From: Evernia prunastri
Taxonomy: Eukaryota; Ascomycota; Lecanoromycetes; Lecanorales; Parmeliaceae
NCBI GenBank assembly: GCA_003184365.1
Contig: NKYR01000035.1
Coordinates: 1-64,000, forward strand
Direction of reading: 5' to 3'
DNA length: 64,000 bases
This document shows, in pieces, positions 23,589 through 34,896 of this stretch; the stretch's first letter is position 1; every line of letters starts with the position of its first letter. The translations under genes were made by a program, and so were the position numbers. The notes beneath the pieces are model-generated. The model had not been told where the DNA came from and searched no databases. It saw only the letters and a list, made by a program, of their open reading frames with translations.

Positions 23589-24291
23589 AGCAGCTATCTG
23601 GCACCGGTACCCTCGGCAGTATACGGCCCAGCCCCTCTCTAATCAAGCCTTCAAAATAATGGATTCAAAGTCTTCAGTGTCGTATCAAACAGTCAAAAGA
23701 CAAGGGGTTCGCCCTGCATAGTTTCATCATTCCTTCATATTCCTTTGGCGTTTGTGGATCACGCCTTGGAACCGATGGCCTTGTGCTCACGACCGACTTC
23801 AGCTCCTTGGAAGGTCCTCCCAGTCAGGGAAATAGGGAGAATAGTATTCCGGGTCGCTTTCCAGCAGTAGTGGAGAGGACAACCTAGTGGTGGCGCCCTG
23901 ATAGTGGGATGTTGAGAGGATCGCCAATTTCAAGGAGCTTTTGCTGCAAGGATTTGTTACGCTTGCGGGATGCTAGGTGCTTCCACAAATTAAAGTTCAG
24001 GGACCAAAGAGCCTCGAAGACGTACACCTTTCACCTCGTAAACAATAATGTCGGACAGCTGCCTGAAGAATAATAACATACTATGATTGATAACATCTGC
24101 GCAAAAACAATCTCATTCTTGCTACTGCGCCATTTTGCTCACTGACAGTCACCGCGATTGCTTCTATTCATATTTAAAGACTTCGGGATAGGACCACTAC
24201 TACAACCCTACCATATAACTGAAGTCGCCATTGTCGCCTTGCATCTCAGGGCACGTCTTCAGGGCCTCTTTGTGTGTCGAAAGCCCCCATA
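23589..24291. promoter_or_regulatory. Shared divergent promoter region of the kinase and coiled-coil genes
   Basis: About 700 bp between two head-to-head start codons. No coding frame of note. A pyrimidine-rich tract is seen before ATG 24292. No specific binding site can be supported. Confidence 0.45.
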
Positions 24292-26210
24292 ATGGCAGAC
24301 GTAGATGAGAAAGAGAAGCTTGCAGCAGCTAAGAAGAAGGTAGATGTCCGACGAGACCCGACATAGCTCCTGTGCTGATCCCTGGCCTATGGTAGTATGA
24401 GCAATTGAAAAAGCAGAAAGCAAAGGCGCAGAAGCCTGGTGGAGCAAAGAAAAAGGATGATACTCAAGAAGCCAAAGAGGAAGTAGCTGCCCCCGGCAGC
24501 ACTGACCATGGGGAAGACACCGCAGAGGAGGCTAAAGCTGGCCCAGACGGCGGTAACGACGAATCATCAATTGCTTTCCCGAATACCAAAGCTGAAGCAG
24601 TGCTAGATAAGTCGACAGAGGATACACCCGAAACACCTGCTCCAAACCCCGCTCATAACCGGCAACCCTCCTTAAGCATCCAGTCGAAAATGCGATCCTC
24701 ATCATTCCGCCGACAATCTTTATCACAAGGACCTCTATCACCTAGTGTAAATGGGGCAAAGTCCCCCGACCTTCCAACTCTGACACCAGACAGTGATTCG
24801 GTAAATTCAATATACCGCAAGCAAGCAGCACGGCTTGATGAGCTTGAGAAAGAGAATCGCCGTTTGGCAAAAGAGGCGCAGGAAAATGAGAGGAGATGGA
24901 GAAAATCGGAGGAAGAGCTTGAGGAACTACGTGACGCAAGCGGAGACGTGGCACAACTCAAGGCTCGAGCGGAGAAAGCAGACGCTCAGGTTGACGAGTT
25001 CAATAAAGTGGTATAGCTACGCGTCGACTGGATCACTCGTCTGCCCTGGAGCTGACTTTGACTACAGAAGCAAGAAAACACCTCCCTCCAGCGCCAGAAC
25101 TCCCAACTCCAATCTCAGTCCTCCAAACGCCATGTCTCATCTTCAAGCGTGGTTACGAGCTCCTCGAGCCCCTTGTCCTCTCTCCAAGCACAACTTGACA
25201 GTAAAAGCTCGACTATTGAATCCATGGAAATGGAGATCTCGAACCTTCGCTCGCAGCTCGACAAGTCTACTTCTTCGTCGAATACACACTCAGAGCAGGT
25301 ATCGGCCCTGGAAGAGAAGTTGGAACGAGCCGAGCGGGCAGCCGGTGCTGCGCAACGGGAGTTATCAGACGTGAAGAAGAGTTTGGAGAGAGCGAGCGAG
25401 AAAGCCGTTAAGGAGGGCAGCGAGCGGACCTCTAATGAAACCAAAATACGGAGCCTAGGGCGTGAAGCGGATGAGTCAAAGAAAAATGCCGAGGAGTCAC
25501 TACAAAGAGTGGATACCTTAGAAAAAAAGCTCGCTGCGTTAACAAATCTCCAGAAAGACTCGGACGGTCGACGGCAAGCCGGCGAGCGTGAGCGTGAAAG
25601 GCTAGAGAAAGAAGCAAGCGAGATGCGCAGGCGGCTAGCTGGTCTCGAGAACGAGAATCTGCGCCTGCGAGAAGAGAGAGAAAGGACACGAAAGAGGGAA
25701 GCAAGCGGTGCGGATGACCAAGGCGTCGACGAGCTCGAAGATGAAGAAAGGAGACGGTTGGAAAGCAAGGTTCGAAGTCTCGAAGGCGAGGTCTATGAAC
25801 TGCGCAGGGGCGTCTGGCGAGAGAAGCGAAGGGAGCTTGGAAGTGCCGATGGTGAAGAGGGTCCCGTCAGCCCAGGGTCCAGATTCGACGATGTCGACCT
25901 TAGTGGCGGGACGCCATCGTATCGCAGACAGAGTATGGCTGGTCCCAGAGGCTCAAGCTTTCAGAATGTGCTCAGTAGTGGATTCAGCGCTCTTACCGGA
26001 GGAGGAGGAAGGGATAGCCTGGAGACCTTTGAAGGTGACGATGAGTTTGACGAGGATGCGTTTAGGTTGGCACAAGAAGAGGAGGCGAGGAAGAGGGTGG
26101 AGAGGGTGAGAGAGGTGAGGAGAGGGTTGAAGGATTGGGAGGGCTGGAGAATGGATATTGTGGATGTCAGGGCCGGAGGTGGTGGGGCTGGAGAGATATT
26201 TGACATTTGA
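24292..26210 (+). CDS. Long coiled-coil protein (fungal M-protein-repeat/golgin-like)
   Basis: Exons 24292-24339, 24396-25007 and 25068-26210, introns 56 and 60 bp, all phase 0, 600 aa. The N-terminus KLAAAKKK/YEQLKKQKAKAQK is highly charged and typical of fungal vesicle-tether and golgin-like coiled-coil proteins. After a Ser-rich linker (residues ~100-150), heptad-patterned helices run from about 155 to 430 (KQAARLDELEKENRRLAKEA, then SALEEKLERAERA-like stretches). The C-terminus is conserved in appearance: SSFQNVLSSGFSALTGG, an acidic box DDEFDEDAFRLAQEEEARKR and RRGLKDWEGWRMDIVDV. This resembles the product annotated in Aspergilli as M protein repeat protein. A Golgi or cytoskeletal tethering role is inferred from architecture only; there is no enzymatic motif. 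It is transcribed divergently from the kinase gene. Confidence 0.8.
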
Positions 26211-26506
26211 TATTTGATATTGGGCTGTATGTAGGTAGGATCTCAGCTTGGATGGAAAGAGCTTTTGATCGATTCTAGGGCATTGCACGCATCCCATCAA
26301 CGGTGTTTATCGTAAGAGATGGAAACCACAACAAAAGCCGAAGTATTGGAGCAGCAAGAACTCAACAAAGATTGGTTCTACTCTATTTGAAAATATCGTC
26401 CGAGGTGCACCCCTCTCCTTCCCTTCACCCACACTAAGAACCATCACATTCCTCCCCCCCTGCTCCGAACTGAAACCCCCAAGCCAGGCCATGACCGCTC
26501 ACCCAC

Positions 26507-26789
26507 TTAAGTCCTAGCGGCGGCATTACACGTCAGATCCAGGCCGCAGACTTTCTCGCAGCAGTCGTCATTGCTGGCACAGATGCCTTTGGTCGCAGTA
26601 TGTAACATCAGCATTTGGTCAAGCTCCGTTTCCAGGAGGAAGGAGTCATTTACCGGTTTCTTTCGCGCACAAGGGGTTGACGGCCGGGGCGACTGCGTCG
26701 TCGAAGGGGAAGGGGATCGCCCATGCGGCGGATGCTAGGGCGTTGAGGACGAGGAGGAGGGTGGTGGGTTTCATGGTGGGAACTTTCAT
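26507..26789 (-). CDS. Small secreted cysteine-rich peptide (knottin-like), candidate effector
   Basis: Exons 26654-26789 and 26507-26586 with a 67-bp intron in phase 1, 71 aa (66 if the second ATG at 26774 is used). The N-terminus MKPTTLLLVLNALASAAWA is a clear signal peptide. The mature part holds six cysteines in the order C-x6-C-x5-CC-x3-C-x5-C (C in PLCAKE, ICAS, DDCCEKVCG, LTCN). This is the inhibitor-cystine-knot spacing found in many fungal secreted peptides. It ends ARTstop at 26507. Four of the six cysteines follow the CC motif region encoded by the tiny second exon, so a gene call that ignores the intron yields a meaningless tail. No homologue is recognised by eye. Secretion is well supported; an effector or defence-type role is a guess. 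Confidence 0.72.
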
Positions 26790-27772
26790 GGTGGGGTTTG
26801 GGGAGGGGATGTTGGGTTTTGGTTTTGATTTTGGTTTGGAGGGCTTGGTGGGAGAAGGGGGATGTTCTGGGCTTTTGCTCGTTTGCGAGTGCTTGGAGCA
26901 ATTTGGACATGGGGCCTTTATAGGGAATATGGGGAATTGGGGAGTGCGGTGTGAGTCAACCGGAATCAACCGAAACATCGGTGGGGCCTCTACTGGTTTT
27001 GCTGATGCGTTTTCTTCCCCGTGCTCCGTGAAGAATGTAGCAGAACACGAAGGGATGGAATGAGCTTACACCACGCCCTCATTCCGTACGGCCGGCAATA
27101 CTCTAAAGTACCTCCCGGCACGGCATCTCCCCTCCATCTCGCTTCAGCCAGACATGCTCCGCAGTGGCAAAGACGACGTATGAAATCATCATCTAAGCCC
27201 AGCTGCTAACTCCTACAAGTCTTCGTGCCCCTCAACCGTCCTCGCTTAGTTACCCTGTACGTGGGGGACAGCAGAGGAGTGGAAGCGGATCAGAGCGAGA
27301 CAGGTACCCGGCGTGTGTGCACGCGAGGTCGAGTTGACGGACGATGCTCTTATCGAGACGTGTGTAAGGCTCGAGCATACGATCCGGCTTTTGTTCCAGC
27401 TCTGCTGGTCCAATCAGACTTCCGCGGCCTTGCTGCAGTCGTTAGCTAGCCGTATTCAGCATAGCGTACATGGGTTGGTGAGGTACTCAAATGTGATGCT
27501 GCAACACGAATCCATTAGTACTACTGTTAATCTGGTCATCCTAGATAGGCATTTAGATCGCTAGTGGGGGTAATGGAGAGACTATTTTCTTAAAGACACT
27601 CTTAACAGGTTGTGTCCGCTGGACAGTCTTTCGTTGATTCGCATTTCGTCTCCTCTTGGGTGACGTTCTGATATGGTTAAAGAGATCCTTTATATATACA
27701 TCATTTCGTGATTCATGTTTCGCCATACGTTCCTAAGGCCAATAGGATTGCGGCTTGAAAGTGCCTTTCCTC
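26790..27772. other. Intergenic
   Basis: Holds the promoter of the secreted peptide on the minus strand. GGTTTTGGTTTTGATTTTGG-type low complexity lies at about 26815-26840. The frame 27313-27564 has no recognised features. Confidence 0.4.
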
Positions 27773-28750
27773 CTACTGGTGTTGACACTGCGCAGGGTCT
27801 GCAGTAACCACTAATTGTCCTACCTGCAGCGCCGCGTTCGCCCCCGACAACCACTTAGTCATTGTGCCAGGATCAGGCTTTCCTTTCCCATGCTTGGGCT
27901 CTTTTGTATAGGTCAAGTCCTTGTCCATGGCCACGGAACCAGTCCGCACCCTGTGGCCAGTCATGTACGTGTTCGACACATCTTCTACCAGATTGTCCCA
28001 GCTTTGTGGTACTTTCCAATGCACGTTGCCCGTCTCGGAGACGAGGAAATAGGTGTCCGCTCCGTACGCGTTCAGAGAAAGCATTTTCATCTTTCCGCTC
28101 GACGTGAGCAGTTCCGTCAAGCCTTCGTAATTCTCTTCCAATCCATGCGGATACCACGTTCCATCATCGCACACAATCACATAGCTGCCATTGACACCAA
28201 ACTGAACTCTTCGTGGTCTGCGCTTCCAACCATCGTTGCATAGCATTTTTTGGATGTCCGCTGTGAAAGAGGCTGGTACGTTGTCCCACCGGCAACTATC
28301 TGTGCACCAAGCGAAGAAAGCGCCGCCGGGTCCCAGGGATACATTGAGCGAGCCATCGGTGAGAGATGATTGGTTCTCGTGCATCCATTGGAGGAGCGAA
28401 GGATATGCGCCTCGCAAATTCTCATCGTGTTCTCCATTGTCCCAAATTAAGAACCATGATCCTTTGTCACCATATGACACATGATAAGGCTGTGGCTCAA
28501 CAGGCTCGTCCTTCTTATGCGAAATGGCTCTCTTCATACTGCTGAAGAATTTGTGATTCTCAAGAGGCGGGGTCTCTGGTTCAGGCTTGTTGGGGTCTGC
28601 ATCTGGGATAAGCTTTTTGAATTCTTCAGGGGAGTTTTCGGACCATCGCCTATACAAGGGGGATGAAAAGAAAGAGGCCTCATCTGGGCCGAATGAGAAG
28701 AACAACTTGTTCTTCGGCTCTGGTGGGGGAACTGTTTCTTTCTTGCCCAT
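27773..28750 (-). CDS. Conserved-looking protein of unknown function with four internal beta-type repeats
   Basis: One exon, 325 aa from ATG 28750 (an in-frame GTG at 28762 adds four residues). After a Pro/Lys-rich N-terminus, four units of about 45 residues repeat. They start at GDKGSWFLIWDNGEHDENL, GPGGAFFAWCTDSCRWDNV, GVNGSYVIVCDDGTWYPHG and GADTYFLVSETGNVHWKVP. Each has G-x-x-G/T-(S/A)-(W/F/Y)-hydrophobic strand, then a turn with D/E-x-G or similar, then a Trp-containing strand, then a helix-like stretch (YPSLLQWM, FTADIQKML, YEGLTELL, WDNLVEDV). This spacing suggests a small propeller or repeated beta sheet. There is no signal peptide or membrane segment and no catalytic motif that I recognise. 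The codon pattern is clean and the repeat phase is preserved, so it is a real gene. The function is unknown. Confidence 0.7.
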   Translation of the reverse strand: MGKKETVPPPEPKNKLFFSFGPDEASFFSSPLYRRWSENSPEEFKKLIPDADPNKPEPETPPLENHKFFSSMKRAISHKKDEPVEPQPYHVSYGDKGSWFLIWDNGEHDENLRGAYPSLLQWMHENQSSLTDGSLNVSLGPGGAFFAWCTDSCRWDNVPASFTADIQKMLCNDGWKRRPRRVQFGVNGSYVIVCDDGTWYPHGLEENYEGLTELLTSSGKMKMLSLNAYGADTYFLVSETGNVHWKVPQSWDNLVEDVSNTYMTGHRVRTGSVAMDKDLTYTKEPKHGKGKPDPGTMTKWLSGANAALQVGQLVVTADPAQCQHQ

Positions 28751-30789
28751 GATGCTTGCCACGGAGATCGAGTACTTCAGTACCTGTACCTAATTAAGTT
28801 TCTTCTCCGACGCCGAGACGGTCAGATTTGACTTCATTTAGTGTCCTCACTAAGTATACTAAGCGCGCGGCCCTTGGCTCCTGCAAAACGACCCTAAAGG
28901 AATCCTTCATGTCTTGATTACTACTGAACATCTGTTTCCTAGTCTCAGTAATTCAGACCTCACTTTTGAGGGGTGGTGGTGGGTCTGACCATTATATTGC
29001 CGGACCGAATTTTTCGTCACCCTCCCGCAGACTGTTTCCTGCTGGTGGGCCCCTTAACAGCACCGCCTCAGACACGTTTGGAGTTAGATATCATATGAGC
29101 ACTGCAGATGATTCCATGCGATGGAAGTCATTTCAGCCTCGATCATTTCCAAACGGGTAGGCAGATGGATTGTCACTACGTGTGAGAGCCATCAAAGATC
29201 GCTGCTCTATGATAGATATCTCGGCTCGGTTCGGCTCCGAATTTGGTCGCTATGCGCAGATGTGATTCCTTTTCATGGTTTTGTGAATAGAAGCGGTCGC
29301 GCCGAGGACTTCGAAAGGGTACCATGCCGCCATGGCCAAAATCGTACTTCTCAAAGACTGTAGCTTCGCAAGTGGTGTAGTAGTCACCACCAATTGAGAA
29401 GGCTACGTCCTTTCCGCCCGTAAGGAAGTCACGTTATCAGCGGGCGCGTTCCACTCCCGCAGCTTCTTATAGTATCAGGCGTTGGCCCCAAAGTCACGCT
29501 CCAAGAATTCGTGTTACTTAAGCTTCAATTGTCCCTGGAGTCTGCCAACAGACGTGGGGTCTTGTGTTGATCAACATGGCGCTTCGGGTCGAGACCAATA
29601 TAAGTTCAAGGATCATAATTAACCCACAGTAACTTTGCCGCTCAAACAGTCTTCGACTACACTTTCAATCAAACCGGTCCTATGACCGGTTTCAGATATA
29701 GATATATATTAAGAAGCTATCCAAAGGGTACTGCTGCAACGTCTCACCCACAGCTGAGACTACGTTGAGTCAGTTCCCTGCTGAGTGACCTGAGATGGAC
29801 TGTGTTTGCACCACAATACCAACTACATGACCGCAGATTCTTGTACGTCTACATCTCGATGTCTGGTCATCCTAATCTGTATGCCAATCTGAGTTTCTAT
29901 TGTAAAGGGTTTTGGTGTGGCGGGTTGGTAGGAGGGGTTAGAGGAGAGTGAGAGATTTGGCGATACGGAATACAGTAGCTTCTAGGCTGTGGAATCATAC
30001 CCGACCGATACTTTTCTTCCGGAAGAGATCCTTGGTTCTGGCAAGCGGTGTGAATTGGCGAAGCGGGGTGTGTCCCCTACAAGATATGTAGGATCAAATA
30101 TGACACCCTTCTGACCTTTCAAACAGCACTACTTTGAACCATGAGGTCACCGCATAGCGGAAACGCTGTTGGGTATATCAGAAGGCACCGTGCTCTTTTC
30201 GGGTAGTATTCTGGCTCTACTATCCTGCTCTTCGCGGGTAAGCAGCGGAACCCTCCATTTCCTTCCTCGCCTGATTGTACTCGCCGGAGGTGGAAAATTC
30301 AACCTTGATAGGGCGCTCTAGGGGGACTGGTATAGTGCGTAGACCCGTGAGATGTGATGACGCCATGCGCTGGCAGGGTCGGGTATTTCCAGACCGGCAT
30401 TCCGCCCTGGGTCGCGGATACCGATGTAAACTCTGGCAGTGAAGTTTCGGGTGGAAACAAAGCCGGTGTTCCAGTCGAGCATTCAGTTGGAAAGCTCTGG
30501 AAACCTGTAGTGGCACATATGCATGGCAAGACAAAGCCAGCATTTCTTGGAGACTTTTGGGACACTTGCAGGCACAAAGCCAACATGTCTTGGACTATCT
30601 TGGTCATCCACCACATTCGGTCAAGCACTGGAGCCTTCTCGCTCATGAAGCTCGTATGTACAGTGCTTATAAGCGGGCCATGCCCCGTGTATGTTGCAGG
30701 ATCAGAGACCCCTCTTCCTCCAAATCCTTCTCTTTCCCGGCCTTTGACCTGGGTCATCACTCTACTCACCTTCCACCGTTCAAGACGTC
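28751..30789. other. Intergenic, 2 kb
   Basis: Nothing supported between 28751 and about 30200. From 30220 to 30980 both strands hold overlapping open frames (to 208 codons), probably chance or gene debris upstream of the P450 remnant. A TATATATT-type tract is at 29697-29712. Confidence 0.4.
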
Positions 30790-32269
30790 ATGGTGTTTTT
30801 CCAGCTACTAACCACGAACTCCCGAGCTGTGCTCTTCACTGGCGGTGGAGGACTCTTGGCCTACATTATGTGTCGAGCCTACCTCCAGGCGAAAATGCCA
30901 TCACAGAAACGTATCCTAGAACTGGAGGCATTCAAAGACCCAAAAGCTTGTGCTCAAATCCTTGCTTGCACAGGCTATGACGATACCGGCGCTAAGAACC
31001 TGTACACCACTTTCGAATCGAGGGCCAGATCCAACGAACGCCTTGTTGACGCGTTTGGTATCGACAATTCTTTCACAACAAGCGAGCCCAGGCGCCGCTA
31101 TAATTTCAATAAGCAGGCCAAACAAGCGATCGAGATGAGGAAGGAGCAGGTAAGCACTCCCATGAAATTTATGTTGCTCGTCGACTCTCAACTTTCAGTA
31201 CGCATTCCGAAAACACTCAAACTCCTTGTTTGGTGGAGTTTCGTTATGGGCTAAAGCCTTCAGTACTCCTTTTACCCAAGAGGCAATGCTAACATCGAAA
31301 TTACGTAGTGGCAAAATGTTGCAGACTTCGCAAAAGAGCTCGTTCACCAGGCTGTATCCCCCTCGAAGCTGACCGCTGTTGGGCAAACGGAATATGCTGC
31401 TCTTGACTCCATGGTTCGCTCGGTGTGTCTCAAAATAGTCCTTCATGTGCTTTTCGGACTCGAACCGCGCGAACTAGACGATGGGAATATATTGACCATC
31501 ACGGAGCGCATCAACGGTCTATGGATCCAAGCCAAGGACACAGGAAAGCCAAAAGAGTCGGATAAGCATGAGCTAGAGGAGGCGTTGGCTCAGGTAATTC
31601 CCCAGGTGAAGCGGTCAAATCCCCATGAGAACCCTTTGAACCTGATCATTCCGGCGTACGAAACTTTGTGGCGTGTGGTACTTTCCGGCTTCCTTCAGGT
31701 GACCTTTGTCAAGGGAGTACAACATATCCCCTACATTCAAATCAGTCCTGGCAGGATTCCTTGCCAGCCCCACCAAAGAAGCCATGGGATTCAAGCATAA
31801 CGCGGGATCATCTACAGTCTCTGTGGAGTTCATCGTCAAGGAAACACTCCGGCTTTACCCCTCGGTGAAGCGCGTCTACCGCCAATTCAACATGGACAGC
31901 GCGGCAGGGCCTGAGAAGGTTGCCGCGGATATCCAGGCCTGTCAGCGGAGCAAGGCGTTTTGGGGAGCAGATGCTGAGCGCTTCGACCCCTCCAGATAGA
32001 TTGATGCAAGCAAGGAAGCCAAAGAGTACTTCATGGCTTTTGGCTTGCAACCTTTCTTGTGTCCAGCAAAAGATGTATTTGGTCCAATGTTGATCGGCAT
32101 ACTGGTGGCAGCGTTTGCGGGTCATGTATCTTCGGAAGATTGGCATGTGAAGCTGAGTGAAAGTAGCTTGGAGGCTGTTCGGCGGGACTTTGACAAAGCG
32201 CTCAGTGGAGAAATGCCTCTAGCGTCTGATCGCAGCACGTACGAAGGGATCATGATCATCCAGAAATGA
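30790..32269 (+). pseudogene. Fungal cytochrome P450, inactivated
   Basis: Exon 1 (30790-31149) begins with a membrane anchor (SRAVLFTGGGGLLAYIMC). The next part resumes at about 31309 (WQNVADFAKELVHQAV) and continues LCLKIVLHVLFGLEPRELDD to NPLNLIIPAYETLWRVV. The K-helix ExxR is in FIVKETLRLYPSVKRVYRQF, and the heme-binding Cys is in FMAFGLQPFLCPAKDVFGP (F-x-x-G-x-x-x-C-x-A form with a shifted spacing). P450s are ER-bound monooxygenases; the substrate is unknown. Two lesions are seen. Near 31720-31730 the frame shifts by one base between TFVKG and FKSVLAGFLASPTK. At 31997-31999 a TAG replaces what should be Trp in the DPSRW motif, and the frame then continues intact to 32269. TGG to TAG fits a G:C to A:T change. 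The exon 1/2 junction is uncertain; a short extra exon may lie in 31200-31260. Confidence 0.78.
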
Positions 32270-32568
32270 TCATTCTTGTGTGTCCACAGCCTCAGATAGA
32301 ATAGAGCAATTTTTCCTAGACCATCTTCAGAGCACACATATTATAGAGATCATCGGCTGTGACTCCAGAAGTGTACCTCGTCGACTTCACTTTGCTGGTC
32401 AGTGGTCTTGTTAACCAGTTGTCGATAGTTTTGCACGATATCATTCGTCTTTCATCCTTGACCTCCCAGTTGACTCCATGCCATAGGCTACCAAAGGCTT
32501 TCCACAGTCGACCTTGTCCCACGGAACGAGCACAAGATTGCTGAACCGCTTGAAAACATGATGCAGGA

Positions 32569-33060
32569 CCAAGGCTCTGAACGGTCCAAAATTTTGGTTT
32601 GGAGGCCTGAACCGGTCCGAATGAAACTATACAAAAGGTCGACGGTCGGTCCAGTACCTTGAACCGGTCCACCGCTTACTGGACTGGTCCAATCAGTAGT
32701 TCAGACTAAACTTCCAATGCTTCAGCAGCTTCTTTCTCCATGATATCGATAGTGTCATAATGATGTAGTTATTCAACAATGATATTATTGTTAATGTGAT
32801 ATGCGATAGAGAAAGAATTGATTTACGCAGATCACGTTGTTGGTAGGATACGCAATCATGATCAAATGAAATGTGATCATTAAAACAACAAATTTGGGCC
32901 GGTGAACTAATTGTCGATTAATAGTCGATCGGTCCATTAATATCATGAACCAGTCGACCGACTGTTAACGAAATACTTAAACCGGTCCATCAGAGGGTCC
33001 AACGGACCAGTCCAGACTATTAGTCAAGCGGTTCGCGGTGGACCGTTGGGAGCTTTGTCA
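32569..33060. repeat. Decayed repeat element with inverted ends and ACCGGTCC subterminal motifs
   Basis: The left end CAAGGCTCTGAACGGTCCA and the right end, read in reverse as CAAAGCTCCCAACGGTCCA, match at 16 of 19 positions. Many ACCGGTCC/GGACCGGT copies lie just inside both ends and the middle is AT-rich. GCAGGAC occurs just outside each end, a possible 7-8 bp target duplication as in hAT elements. The borders are uncertain. Confidence 0.45.
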
Positions 33061-33767
33061 GCAGGACAGCTTCATCCAAAGGCGTGCCTTCCTTCTGGGT
33101 ACTGAAAATACCATCCGAAAGAATGTCATCCCTGCTTTTCGAGCCCAGATGGCCATTCTAAACCTCTACTAACAGCGATATGAGCCCGATGATGCAACGC
33201 GTACAAAGCTGTTGCGAAGTCCACAACGAGTATAGACATGGTCTAAAAGTTCTCATCCTATAGCACCTACTGACAAGCTCACAACGAAGAATACGAGATA
33301 GGACGCAGATTCAATAACTTCATCACGAAATAGAAACAAGAACCGCCGTCAGCCAGAGCCGAAGGATTGATCGATGGCCAGCAGCTGTCCGCTGACCCTC
33401 GCTCTGGGACTGTACCGTTTCGTGCGGTGCACTCCTCTCATATACTCACTTACGCCCTTGCTGTCAGTCTAATCACAGCTTAGGAGAAGCCAAGCCCATT
33501 ACATAGGCATACATGGCTTACCGAATTGAATGAAACTTCGTCAAATCTCCCCGCAAGAACAGCTCCTCTGCCTTTACATGGGCTTGAAGCTTTGCGCCCA
33601 ATGGTGGCCACGTCATAATATGTTACTAGCAAAAAGAGCAGCATTCCACACAGGAAACCCCGACGCGTTGCTATGTTGGATGGCTAGATCAGGATATATC
33701 ACGTGGCAAAGATCCGCGTCAGTCCTTTGCCCGCCCGGTCGGTCTAGCACTTTTGGTACACTACTTA

Positions 33768-34003
33768 GGCCGGTTTTTAGTCTTGGGACACTTAAGTAAG
33801 GTGGCCCAAGACCACATTTCATAACTTGATAACGAGGACGAATCCAAAGATAATTTTGGCTATAGATTTATAAAGATTTATCAGGAGAAGAATTTCTGTA
33901 CCAAACATACTTTCATTGATCGTTTGTTCGAGAATTTATGTAGAATATAAAGAAGAGCGCCTTTTCTCAAATAGGCTAAGTGTCCCAAGACTAAAAACCG
34001 GGG
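33768..34003. mobile_element. 236-bp MITE with TA target duplication
   Basis: The arms share 25 identical bases starting CCGGTTTTTAGTCTTGGG and ending CACTTA. They are preceded by GG on the left and by CC on the right when both are read inward. TA flanks it at 33766-33767 and 34004-34005. There is no coding frame inside. It is a different family from those at 1.7, 10.3 and 63 kb. Confidence 0.82.
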
Positions 34004-34896
34004 TACCTGTCATAAGAGAGTTTAGTCAGCTTTTTCTCGGCAGCAGGATTTATTACTAATCGGATTCCCTAGTAATGCGCTAACAATTCTAGCATAAGGT
34101 AAATTCTTCGTACGGTTAAAATAAGGTAGGACCGAGGACGAGCGATCCCAAATGTTGTGGACCAACTTAGTCCGGAGGTGGTTTCTACCATTATCCCTTC
34201 GTCGGTTTTCAAGGGCAAATTCAAAAAGTAGGCTAGACAGCTAGGCTACTTAGCAAGTCTCTAGCGCCTTTCACAACCAAAATTCCGATGACGAGAGACG
34301 GTGATTGTCATAGTTCTAGCTTAGCCCAGTAAGCTCCAGAGCTTGAAAGCCTCCGAGGCTTGCCCTAATTGGGAAATGAGATCTTGGCGCGAAGAAGACT
34401 TCATAGGTTTCCCTTCCTACTTCGTGATTCTTCTTCTTCTTCGCGCAATATGTACTTAATCACCTTACATATATAGTTAGTATATATGCCTATTTCTCAC
34501 CTGTATCAGTGATTACTCTATGCAATTCTTTGTTCACACCTACATATGCTATATTGTAGACACATCGAAATATCGCGATTATCATCATAAAAAAATCAGC
34601 ATTCGATTTCGTAAGGCTAGCCCTACGATCTCGCGTCTGTTATAACTATATTCAATAGTTCACTCAGCAGCTCAAAACGATATATAGCGAACTTCATCTC
34701 TTGCTCAGCCTCTTTCTCATTCGGACTATCATCGTCGATACTATCGATATTATCACTCTCGTCTTTTAGAGCTGAGATATCGTCGTTGCGATAAAAGATT
34801 GCGAAGTTGAAGAAGAAGATTACGTCGCTAAAAGAACATAAGACGCTTTAAAAGAATATGAGAGACGTTTTAATGAAGAAGTTTCGAGACGATAGA

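Noticed and set aside
30299..30980. Two long overlapping frames upstream of the P450 (156 aa minus, 208 aa plus)
   Set aside because: Neither shows a known motif; the plus frame runs into the P450 start in another frame. Possibly debris.
33530..33799. 89-codon frame
   Set aside because: Its 3' end is the terminal repeat of the MITE at 33768.
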